From assembly GCF_000689415.1 (NCBI RefSeq), contig NZ_HG322950.1:1801001-1865000 (forward strand): a stretch of DNA of 64,000 nt, in the 5' to 3' direction. This document shows, in pieces, positions 7,882-15,296 of this stretch. The DNA comes from Pseudomonas knackmussii B13 (GTDB taxonomy: Bacteria > Pseudomonadota > Gammaproteobacteria > Pseudomonadales > Pseudomonadaceae). Under the pieces are notes generated by a model. The model saw only the letters and a list, made by a program, of their open reading frames with translations, searched no databases and was not told the origin of the DNA. The first letter of the stretch is position 1; every line of letters begins with the position of its first letter. The translations under genes were made by a program, and so were the position numbers.

Positions 7882-8312
7882 GCATCGACTGGACGGCTTT
7901 CACCCCCTGGAGCGCCTTGGCCGGCGGCGTGTTGATCGGCCTTTCCGCCGGCTTGTTCGCCGTGCTCAACGGCCGCATTGCCGGCATCAGCGGCTTGCTC
8001 GGCGGCGTGCTGGCGGGCAGCAGGGAAGGGCGCCTGGAGCGCCTGCTGTTCCTCCTCGGCCTGCTGGCCGCACCGGCGTTGTGGATGCTCTGGGGCAGGC
8101 TGCCCGAGCTGCATTACCAGAGCGGCTGGCCGACCCTGCTGGTGGCCGGCTTCCTGGTCGGCATCGGCAGCCGCTATGGCGCCGGCTGTACCAGTGGGCA
8201 CGGCGTCTGCGGCCTCGCGCGGCTGTCGCCGCGTTCGCTGGTGGCCACGCTGTGCTTCATGGGCAGCGGCTTCGCTACCGTCTTCGTCCTGCGTCATCTG
8301 TTGGGAGTCTGA
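7878..8312 (+). CDS. YeeE/YedE-family membrane protein, first half (PmpA-like)
   Basis: Integral membrane protein, 144 residues, about four hydrophobic helices. The ATG at 7878 overlaps the arsR stop; the longer in-frame extension upstream is rejected because it overlaps arsR throughout. The signature RYGAGCTSGHGVCGLARLS is typical of the YeeE/YedE (DUF395, sulfur transport) family, whose cysteines carry thiosulfate or persulfide sulfur. Full-length members are about 350 residues; in BigR-type operons the protein is split in two, as here. The next gene encodes the second half. Confidence 0.9.
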   Translation: MSIDWTAFTPWSALAGGVLIGLSAGLFAVLNGRIAGISGLLGGVLAGSREGRLERLLFLLGLLAAPALWMLWGRLPELHYQSGWPTLLVAGFLVGIGSRYGAGCTSGHGVCGLARLSPRSLVATLCFMGSGFATVFVLRHLLGV

Positions 8313-8314
8313 AC

Positions 8315-8728
8315 ATGGCTGCTGTGATCGCTCTTCTCTGCGGGCTGCTGTTCGGCATCGGCCTGCTGCTGGCCGGCATGGCCGACCCGACCAAGGTGCT
8401 GGGCTTCCTCGACCTGGCCGGCGCCTGGGACCCGTCCCTGGCGCTGGTGATGGTCGGCGCCATAGGCGCGGCCTTCCTGCCGTTCACCTGGGCACGCCGG
8501 CAAACGCGCAACCTGCTCGGTGGCGCCATGCAACTGCCGAAGGCGCGCGATCTGGATCGCCGGCTGATCGTCGGCAGCCTGGTGTTCGGCATGGGCTGGG
8601 GCGTCGCGGGGATCTGCCCGGGGCCGGCGCTGGTGGGATTGGGCGCCGGCTACTGGCAGGCGGGGTTGTTCGTCGCGGCCATGCTGGTGGGCATGGGCGT
8701 GTTCCAGAAGCTGCAGGGAGGCAAGTGA
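8315..8728 (+). CDS. YeeE/YedE-family membrane protein, second half (PmpB-like)
   Basis: Membrane protein of 137 residues. It starts with a hydrophobic helix (ALLCGLLFGIGLLLAGMADP) and ends with GWGVAGICPGPALVGLGAG, the C-terminal cysteine signature of YeeE/YedE transporters. It starts 2 bp after the stop of the first half and probably assembles with it into one sulfur-compound channel. Its stop codon overlaps the start of the DUF202 gene. The two-gene arrangement is normal in proteobacteria and is not a frameshift. Confidence 0.9.
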   Translation: MAAVIALLCGLLFGIGLLLAGMADPTKVLGFLDLAGAWDPSLALVMVGAIGAAFLPFTWARRQTRNLLGGAMQLPKARDLDRRLIVGSLVFGMGWGVAGICPGPALVGLGAGYWQAGLFVAAMLVGMGVFQKLQGGK

Positions 8729-9090
8729 TGTCAGGCCTCGACGACCCGCGCGTGTTATTCGCCGCCGAGCGCACGTTGCTGGCCTGGAACCGCACGGCGC
8801 TGGCTTTGATCGCCTTCGGTTTCGTCATCGAGCGCAGCGGCCTGTTGCTGCGCCTGCTGCACGGCGGGGCCGACACCGATGCGGTACGCCACTATTCGTT
8901 CTGGGTGGCGCTGGGCTTCATCCTGCTTGGCTGCTTCGCCGCTTGCAGCTCGGCGCTTCAATTCCGCCGGGTGGTGCGTGGATTGAAGCCGGTGGAGATT
9001 CCCGAGGGCTACCGGGTCAACGCCGGGCCCTGGCTCAACCTGCTGGTGGCCGTGCTGGGCCTGGTGCTGACGCTGTACCTGGCCTTCTGA
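8728..9090 (+). CDS. DUF202 (YidH-like) small membrane protein
   Basis: 120-residue inner-membrane protein with three hydrophobic segments (about 22-40, 58-78 and 100-118). The N-terminal LFAAERTLLAWNRTALALIAFGF is the DUF202 signature. No biochemical function is established for the family. It is translationally coupled to the preceding YeeE/YedE half gene, which suggests a role in the same sulfur-stress unit. Known BigR operons usually encode a persulfide dioxygenase, which is absent here. Confidence 0.85.
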   Translation: MSGLDDPRVLFAAERTLLAWNRTALALIAFGFVIERSGLLLRLLHGGADTDAVRHYSFWVALGFILLGCFAACSSALQFRRVVRGLKPVEIPEGYRVNAGPWLNLLVAVLGLVLTLYLAF

Positions 9091-9099
9091 TGGATAAAG

Positions 9100-9115
9100 T
9101 TGACCTTCGGGTCAA
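9100..9115. other. UUCG tetraloop hairpin after the DUF202 gene
   Basis: TTGACC-TTCG-GGTCAA forms a perfect six-base-pair stem 9 bp after the DUF202 stop. A second strong hairpin (GCGGCGCGG/CCCGCGCCGC, about 9132-9162) follows. Neither has a T-run. Together they probably end or stabilise the arsR-operon transcript before modA. Confidence 0.45.
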
Positions 9116-9230
9116 TGCATGCAAAATGCTCGCGGCGCGGCACCTTCCGTGCCCGCGCCGCATGCCTTCTCCCTGACTGACCCGCCCCATCGGACGCCGG
9201 AAACGGCCGCAGCGGCGAGGATGCGCCAAG

Positions 9231-9254
9231 CGGTATATCGTTTCTGATATAACG
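9231..9254. promoter_or_regulatory. ModE-like operator upstream of modABC
   Basis: CGGTATAT (9231-9238) and ATATAACG (9247-9254) are inverted half-sites separated by eight bases, matching the known ModE pattern CGNTATAT...ATATANCG. ModE-molybdate represses mod transport genes. The site is 24 bp upstream of the modA ATG. No modE gene is in the window. Confidence 0.65.
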
Positions 9255-9278
9255 GATGTCCCACTCAGGAGCACCTCG

Positions 9279-10034
9279 ATGAATCGCACCGCCGCACCTT
9301 TCACCCTGGCCCTTGCGGCTAGTCTGCTTGCCCAAGCCACACTCGCCGACGAGGTCCAGGTCGCCGTGGCGGCCAACTTCACCGCGCCCATCCAGGCCAT
9401 CGCCAAGGACTTCGAGAAGGACACCGGACACAAGCTGGTGGCCTCCTTCGGCGCCACCGGGCAGTTCTACGCGCAGATCAAGAACGGCGCGCCCTTCGAG
9501 GTGCTCCTCGCCGCCGACGACGCGACTCCGGCCAAGCTCGAGCAGGAAAAGGCCACCGTCCCCGGTTCGCGCTTCACCTACGCCATCGGCAAGCTGGCGC
9601 TGTGGTCGGCGAAGGACGGTTATGTCGATGCCAAGGGCGATGTCCTGAAGAAGGGCGACTTCCAGCACCTGTCCATCGCCAATCCGAAGACTGCGCCCTA
9701 CGGCCTGGCGGCCACCCAGGTGCTGGACAAGCTGGGCCTGAAGGACAAGCTGGCCGGCAAGCTCGTCGAGGGCCAGAACATCGGCCAGGCGTTCCAGTTC
9801 GTTTCCACCGGCAACGCCGAGCTGGGCTTCGTGGCGTTGTCGCAGGTCTACAAGGATGGCAAGGTGACCGCCGGTTCGGCCTGGATCGTCCCGGTCGACC
9901 TCTACGCACCGATCCGCCAGGACGCGGTGATCCTCGAAAAAGGCAAGGACAACGCGGCGGCCAAGGCCCTGGTCGAGTACCTGAAGGGGCCGAAGGCGGC
10001 GGCGGTGATCAAATCCTACGGCTACGAGCTGTAA
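9279..10034 (+). CDS. modA: Molybdate ABC transporter, periplasmic binding protein
   Basis: Captures molybdate (and tungstate) in the periplasm for ModBC. 251 residues, with a signal peptide ending near LAQATLADE (about residue 24). Family features are VAVAANFTAPIQAI, FGATGQFYAQIKNGAPFEVLLAADD, and the SIANPKTAPYGLAATQVL region that contributes oxyanion ligands. AGGAG precedes the ATG at 9279. First gene of modABC, behind a ModE-like operator. Molybdate imported here can serve the NapA cofactor encoded 7 kb away. Confidence 0.97.
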   Translation: MNRTAAPFTLALAASLLAQATLADEVQVAVAANFTAPIQAIAKDFEKDTGHKLVASFGATGQFYAQIKNGAPFEVLLAADDATPAKLEQEKATVPGSRFTYAIGKLALWSAKDGYVDAKGDVLKKGDFQHLSIANPKTAPYGLAATQVLDKLGLKDKLAGKLVEGQNIGQAFQFVSTGNAELGFVALSQVYKDGKVTAGSAWIVPVDLYAPIRQDAVILEKGKDNAAAKALVEYLKGPKAAAVIKSYGYEL

Positions 10035-10047
10035 GGCAAGGAAAGCG

Positions 10048-10728
10048 ATGCCACTGACCGCGGCGGACCTCACGGCAATCCGGCTCACCCTCGAGCTGGC
10101 TTGCGTCAGCACCCTGATCCTGTTGCTGCTGGGCACCCCCGTCGCCTGGTGGCTGGCGCGCACCCGCTCGTGGCTCAAGGGCCCGATCGGGGCGCTGGTG
10201 GCGCTGCCGCTGGTGCTGCCGCCGACGGTTATCGGCTTCTACCTGCTGGTCACCCTGGGCCCCAACGGCCCCATCGGCCAGCTCACCGACGCGCTGGGTT
10301 GGCGGCGCCTGCCGTTCAGCTTCGCCGGGCTGGTGGTGGGCTCGGTGTTCTACTCGCTGCCCTTCGTGGTGCAGCCGCTGCAGAACGCTTTCGAGGCCAT
10401 CGGCAAGCGTCCGCTGGAGGCCGCCGCGACCTTGCGCGCGAGCCCGCTGGACGCTTTCTTCAGCGTGGTCCTGCCGCTCGCGCGGCCGGGTTTCGTCACC
10501 GCCGCCATCCTTGGTTTTGCGCACACCGTCGGCGAGTTCGGCGTGGTGCTGATGATCGGCGGCAACATCCCCGGCCAGACCCGCGTGGTCTCGGTGCAGA
10601 TCTTCGATCACGTCGAAGCCCTGGAGTACGCCCAGGCGCACTGGCTGGCCGGCGGCATGGTGGTGTTCTCCTTCTTCGTGCTGCTGGCGTTGTATTCCAC
10701 GCGGCGCACGCGCGCGGCCTGGAGCTGA
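10048..10728 (+). CDS. modB: Molybdate ABC transporter, permease
   Basis: Inner-membrane permease, 226 residues, with about five membrane helices. It contains the binding-protein-dependent transport EAA-type loop (EAAATLRASPLDAFFSVVLPLARPG, about residues 130-154) that docks on ModC. It starts 13 bp after the modA stop with AAGGAAAG as ribosome site. Length and sequence are typical of ModB. Confidence 0.97.
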   Translation: MPLTAADLTAIRLTLELACVSTLILLLLGTPVAWWLARTRSWLKGPIGALVALPLVLPPTVIGFYLLVTLGPNGPIGQLTDALGWRRLPFSFAGLVVGSVFYSLPFVVQPLQNAFEAIGKRPLEAAATLRASPLDAFFSVVLPLARPGFVTAAILGFAHTVGEFGVVLMIGGNIPGQTRVVSVQIFDHVEALEYAQAHWLAGGMVVFSFFVLLALYSTRRTRAAWS

Positions 10729-10729
10729 G

Positions 10730-11818
10730 ATGAGCGCTGCCATCGAAGCGAAGTTCCGCCTCGACTACCGGGACTTTTCCCTGGATGTCGACCTTGAACT
10801 GCCGGGGCGTGGAGTGACTGCGCTGTTCGGCCATTCCGGCTCCGGCAAGACCACCTGCCTGCGTTGTTTCGCCGGCCTGGAGCGGCCGAGTCGCGCACGA
10901 CTGCAAGTGAACGGCGAGACCTGGCAGGACAGCGAGCGCGGCCTGTTCCTGCCGCCGCACAAGCGCGCCATCGGCTATGTGTTCCAGGATGCCAACCTGT
11001 TCGAGCACCTGAGCGTGCGGCGTAACCTGGCGTACGGCATGAAGCGCGTGCCCACTCGTGAGCATCGCGTGGCGTTGGATCAAGCCTGCGAGCTGCTCGG
11101 CATCGGCCACTTGCTGGAGCGCATGCCAAGGCACCTGTCCGGCGGCGAGCGGCAGCGGGTCGGTATCGCCCGTGCGCTGCTGACCAGTCCGAGGCTGTTG
11201 CTGATGGACGAGCCGCTGGCTTCCCTTGATGTGAAGCGCAAGACCGAGATCCTGCCGTACCTCGAACGCCTGCACGACGAACTGGATATCCCGATCCTCT
11301 ACGTCAGCCACTCGCCGGATGAAGTGGCGCGCCTGGCCGATCACCTTGTGCTGCTCGAAGGCGGCCGAGTGCTGGCCAGTGGTGCTGTAGGGGAAACCCT
11401 GGCGCGCACCGATCTGCCGACTTCGATGCTGGAGGATGCCGGCGTGGTGATCGATGGCCGCGTGCTTGGCCACGACAGCGCCTATGGCCTGCTCGACCTT
11501 GGCCTGCCCGGTGGCAACGAACGCATTCGCCTGGCCCATGCGGCGCTGCCCGAAGGCAAGGCGCTGCGCATCAAGGTGCAGGCCCGCGACGTCAGCCTGA
11601 GCCTGGATCGCCCCGAACACAGCAGCATCCTCAATCGTCTGCCGGCGTCGGTGGTGGAGATGGTCGCCACCGACAATCCGGCGCACCTGCTGGTGCGTCT
11701 GGAGGTGTCGGGCAATCCGCTGCTGGCGCGCATCACGCGCTATTCCGCCGACCAGCTCGGCCTGCGCGAAGGGCAGGGGCTGTGGGCGCAGATCAAGTCG
11801 GTGGCGGTGCTGGCCTGA
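10730..11818 (+). CDS. modC: Molybdate ABC transporter, ATPase
   Basis: ATP-hydrolysing subunit, 362 residues. Walker A is GHSGSGKTT (about residues 34-42), the ABC signature is LSGGERQRVGIARAL, Walker B is LLLMDEPLASLD, and the H-loop is YVSHSPDEV. The C-terminal third (about 290-360) is a MOP/TOBE molybdate-binding domain beginning ALRIKVQARDVSLSL. The start lies 1 bp after the modB stop. A REP-like element follows the stop. Confidence 0.97.
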   Translation: MSAAIEAKFRLDYRDFSLDVDLELPGRGVTALFGHSGSGKTTCLRCFAGLERPSRARLQVNGETWQDSERGLFLPPHKRAIGYVFQDANLFEHLSVRRNLAYGMKRVPTREHRVALDQACELLGIGHLLERMPRHLSGGERQRVGIARALLTSPRLLLMDEPLASLDVKRKTEILPYLERLHDELDIPILYVSHSPDEVARLADHLVLLEGGRVLASGAVGETLARTDLPTSMLEDAGVVIDGRVLGHDSAYGLLDLGLPGGNERIRLAHAALPEGKALRIKVQARDVSLSLDRPEHSSILNRLPASVVEMVATDNPAHLLVRLEVSGNPLLARITRYSADQLGLREGQGLWAQIKSVAVLA

Positions 11819-11839
11819 GGCGAGGTCTCGCGACGTGGT

Positions 11840-12580
11840 TCATTGGGTCCCCGCGTTCGCGGGGATGACGCAGGAGGCGGGGATGGCCACGAGGCTGAGC
11901 AGGCGCTCGTCGAGGGTGGCGAACTGCGCGTCCAGTTCGCTTCCGCTGCACCATTGCTCGGAGAGGTCGCAGAGCAGGCGCAGGCGCGCTTGTCCCTGGT
12001 CGTTCCATTCCAGCAGTTCGGCGTGCTCGAAGTAGAAGCGCTTGCCCACTATCGGGTAGAGCGCCTTGAACAGGCTTTCCTTGAGCGAGAAGGTCAGGGT
12101 CACGGTGAACCCCAAAAGCGCCGGGTCCAGGCGTTCGCGCTCGGCGGGTGTGAGCAGTTCTTCCTGCAGTCGTGCAGCGCGTGCGTCGTCGAGCAGGCTT
12201 TCGACGTCGAGTCCCAAGCCTTGCCATTGGCTGCGCAGGGCGACCACCGCCGCGGCCCAGCCATCGCCATGGGTGATGGAGCCGCAGAGCCCGGCGGGCC
12301 AGATCGGCGAGCGGTCCGCCGCGAGGCCCGGCGCCACGGCCATGGTCTGCAATTGGCCGATGCTGGCGCGGGCGCAGAGGCGTCCGGCGAGGAATTCGGC
12401 GCGGCGCTTGGCCACCGCGCGGCCGATGTTGGCCGGCAGGTCCACGCCGTGGCGGACGAAGGCGTCGGCGTCGAGGCGCGCAGGTTGGAACTGGCTGCTG
12501 TGCAGGACGGCGCCCGGCACGGCCTGGGGCAGCGGCCAGTGCGCCTGGGGCGGGGTGAGGAAGTCGGCGGATTCGGACAT
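11840..12580 (-). CDS. pcpS: 4'-phosphopantetheinyl transferase
   Basis: Transfers phosphopantetheine from CoA to acyl and peptidyl carrier proteins. In P. aeruginosa PcpS serves both fatty acid synthesis and siderophore synthetases. 246 residues from the ATG at 12580 (MSESADFL). Longer upstream frames are rejected because they cross a regulatory palindrome. Sfp/EntD-type motifs are visible: GSITHGDGWAAAVV, GLGLDVESLLDD (Mg-binding acidic residues) and FSLKESLFKALYP. The last nine residues are encoded by a REP-like repeat, so the native C terminus has probably been replaced or extended. Confidence 0.93.
   Translation of the reverse strand: MSESADFLTPPQAHWPLPQAVPGAVLHSSQFQPARLDADAFVRHGVDLPANIGRAVAKRRAEFLAGRLCARASIGQLQTMAVAPGLAADRSPIWPAGLCGSITHGDGWAAAVVALRSQWQGLGLDVESLLDDARAARLQEELLTPAERERLDPALLGFTVTLTFSLKESLFKALYPIVGKRFYFEHAELLEWNDQGQARLRLLCDLSEQWCSGSELDAQFATLDERLLSLVAIPASCVIPANAGTQ
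11844..11870. repeat. REP-like element, family A, overlapping the 3' end of pcpS
   Basis: TCCCCGCG-TTCG-CGGGGATGACG. On the minus strand it is translated as the last nine residues of pcpS (VIPANAGTQ) just before the stop. It also lies about 25 bp beyond the modC stop, between two convergent genes, where a hairpin would protect or end both transcripts. Confidence 0.8.
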
Positions 12581-12629
12581 GGCGCGAATTCTGCCGTTCG
12601 ACGGGCGATCTGGCCAGAGGCTAGTAGTT

Positions 12630-12669
12630 GGTTTGTGACCGTACAGTCGCGTCCAGCCGGTCACAAACC
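12630..12669. promoter_or_regulatory. 12-bp perfect inverted repeat with 16-bp spacer
   Basis: GGTTTGTGACCG (12630-12641) and CGGTCACAAACC (12658-12669). Position and symmetry suggest an operator for a dimeric or tetrameric regulator acting on pcpS (50 bp away, minus strand) and/or a plus-strand transcript. The TGTGA/TCACA cores resemble CRP/Vfr half-sites but the spacing is far too wide. Confidence 0.5.
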
Positions 12670-12714
12670 CTTTACATTCGATTGCAAAGGTTAACGCAAG
12701 CGCTACGGATCGCC

Positions 12715-12798
12715 GGGCGCGGAATTGCCACACTGCGCCCCGCGTTCCTTAGGGAACGCAGGTGAGGTTGTTGTCGGAGCCGCGAGCTCCGGCTTTTT
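12715..12798 (+). ncRNA. Candidate small RNA with three hairpins and intrinsic terminator
   Basis: Three hairpins in a row. GGGCGC (12715-12720) pairs with GCGCCC (12735-12740). GCGTTCC-TTAG-GGAACGC spans 12742-12759. CGGAGC-CGCGA-GCTCCG (12775-12791) is followed by GCTTTTTC, a good intrinsic terminator. Between hairpins two and three is an unpaired AGGTGAGGTTGTTGT stretch that could base-pair with messenger RNAs. A weak -35-like TTGCAA lies at 12682. I do not recognise the RNA; it could also be structure in the pcpS leader. Confidence 0.45.
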
Positions 12799-12811
12799 CA
12801 CTGATCGTGTG

Positions 12812-12845
12812 CGGGAGTTCGTTTTTGCGGACTTCCGTTTTTTTT
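12812..12845 (+). terminator. Intrinsic terminator on the plus strand
   Basis: CGGGAGTTCG and CGGACTTCCG form a ten-pair stem (two G-U pairs) around TTTTTG, followed by eight T residues. It works only on the plus strand, where no gene is annotated upstream for more than 1 kb. Confidence 0.7.
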
Positions 12846-12896
12846 GGCCCGCGTTTTTGCATCGCCCGGCCCGCTCGGGGCCGGGCGCTTCGGGGA

Positions 12897-13679
12897 CTAG
12901 CCGAAGACCTGCTTGAGGAACGCCTGCAGGTCGGCCCAGGACTTCTGGTCGGCGGTCTTGTCGTAGCCGACGTCCAGGCCATGGCCCTTGTGCTTGTCGG
13001 CGTCCGGGTTGGTGAAGCTGTGCTTGGCGCCTGGCTGCACGACGAACTTGTAGTCGGCGCCGGCCTGGTCCATTTCCTTCTTGAACGCCGCCACGCTGTC
13101 GGCCGGCACCAGGGTGTCGCCACCGCCGTGCTCCACCAGGATCTTCGCCTTCACCGCCCCGGCTTGCGCCGGCGTAGCGGTTGCCAGCACGCCGTGGAAG
13201 CTGGCCACGCCGAGCAGCGGCAGGCCCTGGCGCGCCATGTCGAGCACCACCTTTCCACCGAAGCAGTAGCCGATGGCGGCGATCTTGTTCGGGTCGGTCT
13301 GCGGCTGCTGCTTGAGCAGGTCGAGCCCGGCCTGGAAGCGCGCCTTGGCGGCGTCGGCGTTCTTCAGCGCTTCCTGCATGAAGGCGGTGGCCTCGTTGGG
13401 GTGCTCGGTGTGCTTGCCTTCGCCGTACATGTCGATGGCCATGGCGCTGTAGCCCAAGGCGGCGAGGTCGCGGGCGCGGCGCTTGGCGTAGTCGTTCAGC
13501 CCCCACCACTCGTGCACCACGATGATTCCCGGACGCGCGCCTTTGATGGCGTCGTCATAGGCGAAGTAGCCGATCATCTTGGTGCCGTCGGTGGCCTGGT
13601 AGGGGATCTCCTGGGTCTTGATCGCGGCTTGGGCACTCAGGCCCAGGGTCAGCAACAGCAAGGTGGCGAGCAGGCGCAT
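12897..13679 (-). CDS. Dienelactone-hydrolase-family protein, exported
   Basis: Alpha/beta hydrolase of the DLH family, 260 residues from the ATG at 13679, chosen for its GGAGG ribosome site and because the product then starts with a signal peptide (MRLLATLLLLTLGLSAQAA). Predicted catalytic triad: Cys in IGYCFGGK, Asp in GGGDTLVP, His in GAKHSFTNP. Exported DLH-like proteins of this type are common in Pseudomonas but their substrates are unknown; a role in chlorocatechol breakdown is not implied because no pathway genes are present. PA1166 is the likely P. aeruginosa counterpart. Confidence 0.88.
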   Translation of the reverse strand: MRLLATLLLLTLGLSAQAAIKTQEIPYQATDGTKMIGYFAYDDAIKGARPGIIVVHEWWGLNDYAKRRARDLAALGYSAMAIDMYGEGKHTEHPNEATAFMQEALKNADAAKARFQAGLDLLKQQPQTDPNKIAAIGYCFGGKVVLDMARQGLPLLGVASFHGVLATATPAQAGAVKAKILVEHGGGDTLVPADSVAAFKKEMDQAGADYKFVVQPGAKHSFTNPDADKHKGHGLDVGYDKTADQKSWADLQAFLKQVFG

Positions 13680-13794
13680 GGCGCGTCCTCCCTGTGTGTG
13701 GAACTGAACAAGATAGTCGCTGCGGCGCGGCTCGCCCGGCGGGGCGCCTTCGGCTACCCTTGCCGCCCCGTGTCGCTGCTTCGAGGAAGGCCCC

Positions 13795-14994
13795 ATGCGC
13801 TCCGTTCGTTTCCTGTCGCCCCTGCTGCTCTGCGCCGGCCTTTCGCAAGCCCCGGCGAGCCTGGCCGATGAGTTCGGCAGTTGCCTGGCGAGGCTGCAGC
13901 CGCAGGCCGCCGCCAAGGGCGTGGATGCCGCCAGTTACCGGCGCTACACCCAGGGCCTGCAGGCCGATCTGAGCGTGCTGCCGCTGCTCGATGCCCAGCC
14001 GGAGTTCGTCACGCCGCTGTGGGACTACCTGGCCGGACTGGTCGACGACCAGCGCGTGGCCGACGGCAAGGCGATGCTCGCCCAGCACGGCGAACTGCTC
14101 GACCGCGTCGCGCGGCAGTACCAGGTGGACAAGTACGCGGTGGTCGCGGTCTGGGGCGTGGAGAGCGATTTCGGCCGCATCGCCGGCAAGCGCCCGCTGC
14201 TGACTTCGCTGGGCACGCTGTCCTGCTACGGGCGGCGCCAGGCGTTCTTCCAGGGCGAGTTCTTCGCCACCCTCAAGCTGCTGCAGCAGGGCGACCTGCG
14301 CGACGCCGGCATCACCGGCTCCTGGGCCGGCGCCTTCGGCCAGACGCAGTTCATGCCCAGCACCTATGCGCGCATCGCGGTGGACTTCGACGGCGACGGC
14401 CATCGCGACCTGGTCGGCAGCGTGCCCGACGCCCTGGCGTCCACCGCCAACTACCTGAGCAAGGCCGGCTGGGTGCCGGGGCAGCCGTGGGGCTTCGAGG
14501 TGAAGCTGCCAGCGAGCTTCGCCGAATCCCAGGCCGGACGCACCAAGCGCCGCAGCGTGGCGGACTGGAAAGCCATGGGCGTGCAGCGCGCCGACGGCGG
14601 CCCGCTGCCATCGGGCGACACCCGCGCGGCCATCCTGATCCCGACCGGCAAGGCCGGCCCGGCCTTCCTGGTGCTGCGCAACTACGACGCCATCTATTCG
14701 TACAACGCCGCCGAGAGCTACGCGCTGGCGATCTCCCTGCTGTCTGACCGCCTGCGTGGCGGCCCCGGCCTGCGCACGCCCTGGCCGACCGATGACCCCG
14801 GCCTGAGCCGCGCCCAGCGCAAGGAGCTGCAGAAGCTGCTGCTCGCCCGCGGCTACGCCATCGGCGAACCCGACGGCATGATCGGCGACAACACCCGCCG
14901 CGCCATCCAGGCCGAGCAGCAGCGCCTGGGCCTGCAACCGGCCGACGGTCGCGCCGGGCAGAAGATCTTCAACGCGATGCAAGCCGCGCACTGA
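13795..14994 (+). CDS. sltB2: Lytic murein transglycosylase, MltB family
   Basis: Cleaves peptidoglycan glycan strands with formation of 1,6-anhydro-muramic acid. 399 residues; signal peptide to about residue 24 (SLADE). The catalytic glutamate is Glu123 in VAVWGVESDFGRI, followed by AFGQTQFMPSTYARI typical of family 3 (MltB/SltB). A C-terminal peptidoglycan-binding domain spans about residues 335-395. No lipobox is present, so it should be soluble in the periplasm, like P. aeruginosa SltB2 (PA1171), which also lies beside napC. Confidence 0.93.
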   Translation: MRSVRFLSPLLLCAGLSQAPASLADEFGSCLARLQPQAAAKGVDAASYRRYTQGLQADLSVLPLLDAQPEFVTPLWDYLAGLVDDQRVADGKAMLAQHGELLDRVARQYQVDKYAVVAVWGVESDFGRIAGKRPLLTSLGTLSCYGRRQAFFQGEFFATLKLLQQGDLRDAGITGSWAGAFGQTQFMPSTYARIAVDFDGDGHRDLVGSVPDALASTANYLSKAGWVPGQPWGFEVKLPASFAESQAGRTKRRSVADWKAMGVQRADGGPLPSGDTRAAILIPTGKAGPAFLVLRNYDAIYSYNAAESYALAISLLSDRLRGGPGLRTPWPTDDPGLSRAQRKELQKLLLARGYAIGEPDGMIGDNTRRAIQAEQQRLGLQPADGRAGQKIFNAMQAAH

Positions 14995-15296
14995 GCTTGC
15001 TCTTCGTAGGAGCGAGCTCCTCGCGAACGGCGTTCCCTGGCGACGCAGGTGGCTGGGACTGACGCAGATCTCTCTGCGGCATGCGCGGGATGGCTGGGTA
15101 GGGCAATTGCAGGCGCCTGGGGCAGCGAGGAGCGTTGATCGCGGGCCGGGCTCGTCTACGAGGCTGGCTTCCCGCGTTCGCGGGAATGACGATTGGTTGG
15201 GGACAGCCCCGCTCGAACTCCCAACTCCACTCCCGTCATTCCCATCATTTGCGTCATCCCCGCGTTCGCGGGGACGCACTGGCCCTCAGGCGAAAT
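14995..15296. repeat. Repeat-filled gap between sltB2 and napC (302 bp)
   Basis: No gene. It contains one family-B REP-like unit (GTAGGAGCGAGCTC, 15005-15030) and two family-A units (15166-15191 and 15252-15276), so most of the gap between these convergent genes is repeat sequence. No other terminator is obvious, so the repeats probably end or protect both transcripts. Confidence 0.75.

Larger units (their letters stand above)
12581..12896. other. Intergenic region with inverted repeat and plus-strand terminators (316 bp)
   Basis: Lies between pcpS and the dienelactone-hydrolase-like gene, both on the minus strand. No protein frame looks real. It holds a perfect 12-bp-arm inverted repeat (12630-12669), a chain of three hairpins ending in a T-run on the plus strand (12715-12798), a second plus-strand intrinsic terminator (12812-12845) and a GC-rich hairpin (about 12865-12887). 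Plus-strand terminators without a plus-strand gene suggest an unannotated RNA. Confidence 0.6.

Noticed and set aside
7878..8728. Frameshifted YeeE/YedE gene
   Set aside because: The two halves have their own starts and are encoded separately in many proteobacterial BigR-type operons, so this is a natural split.
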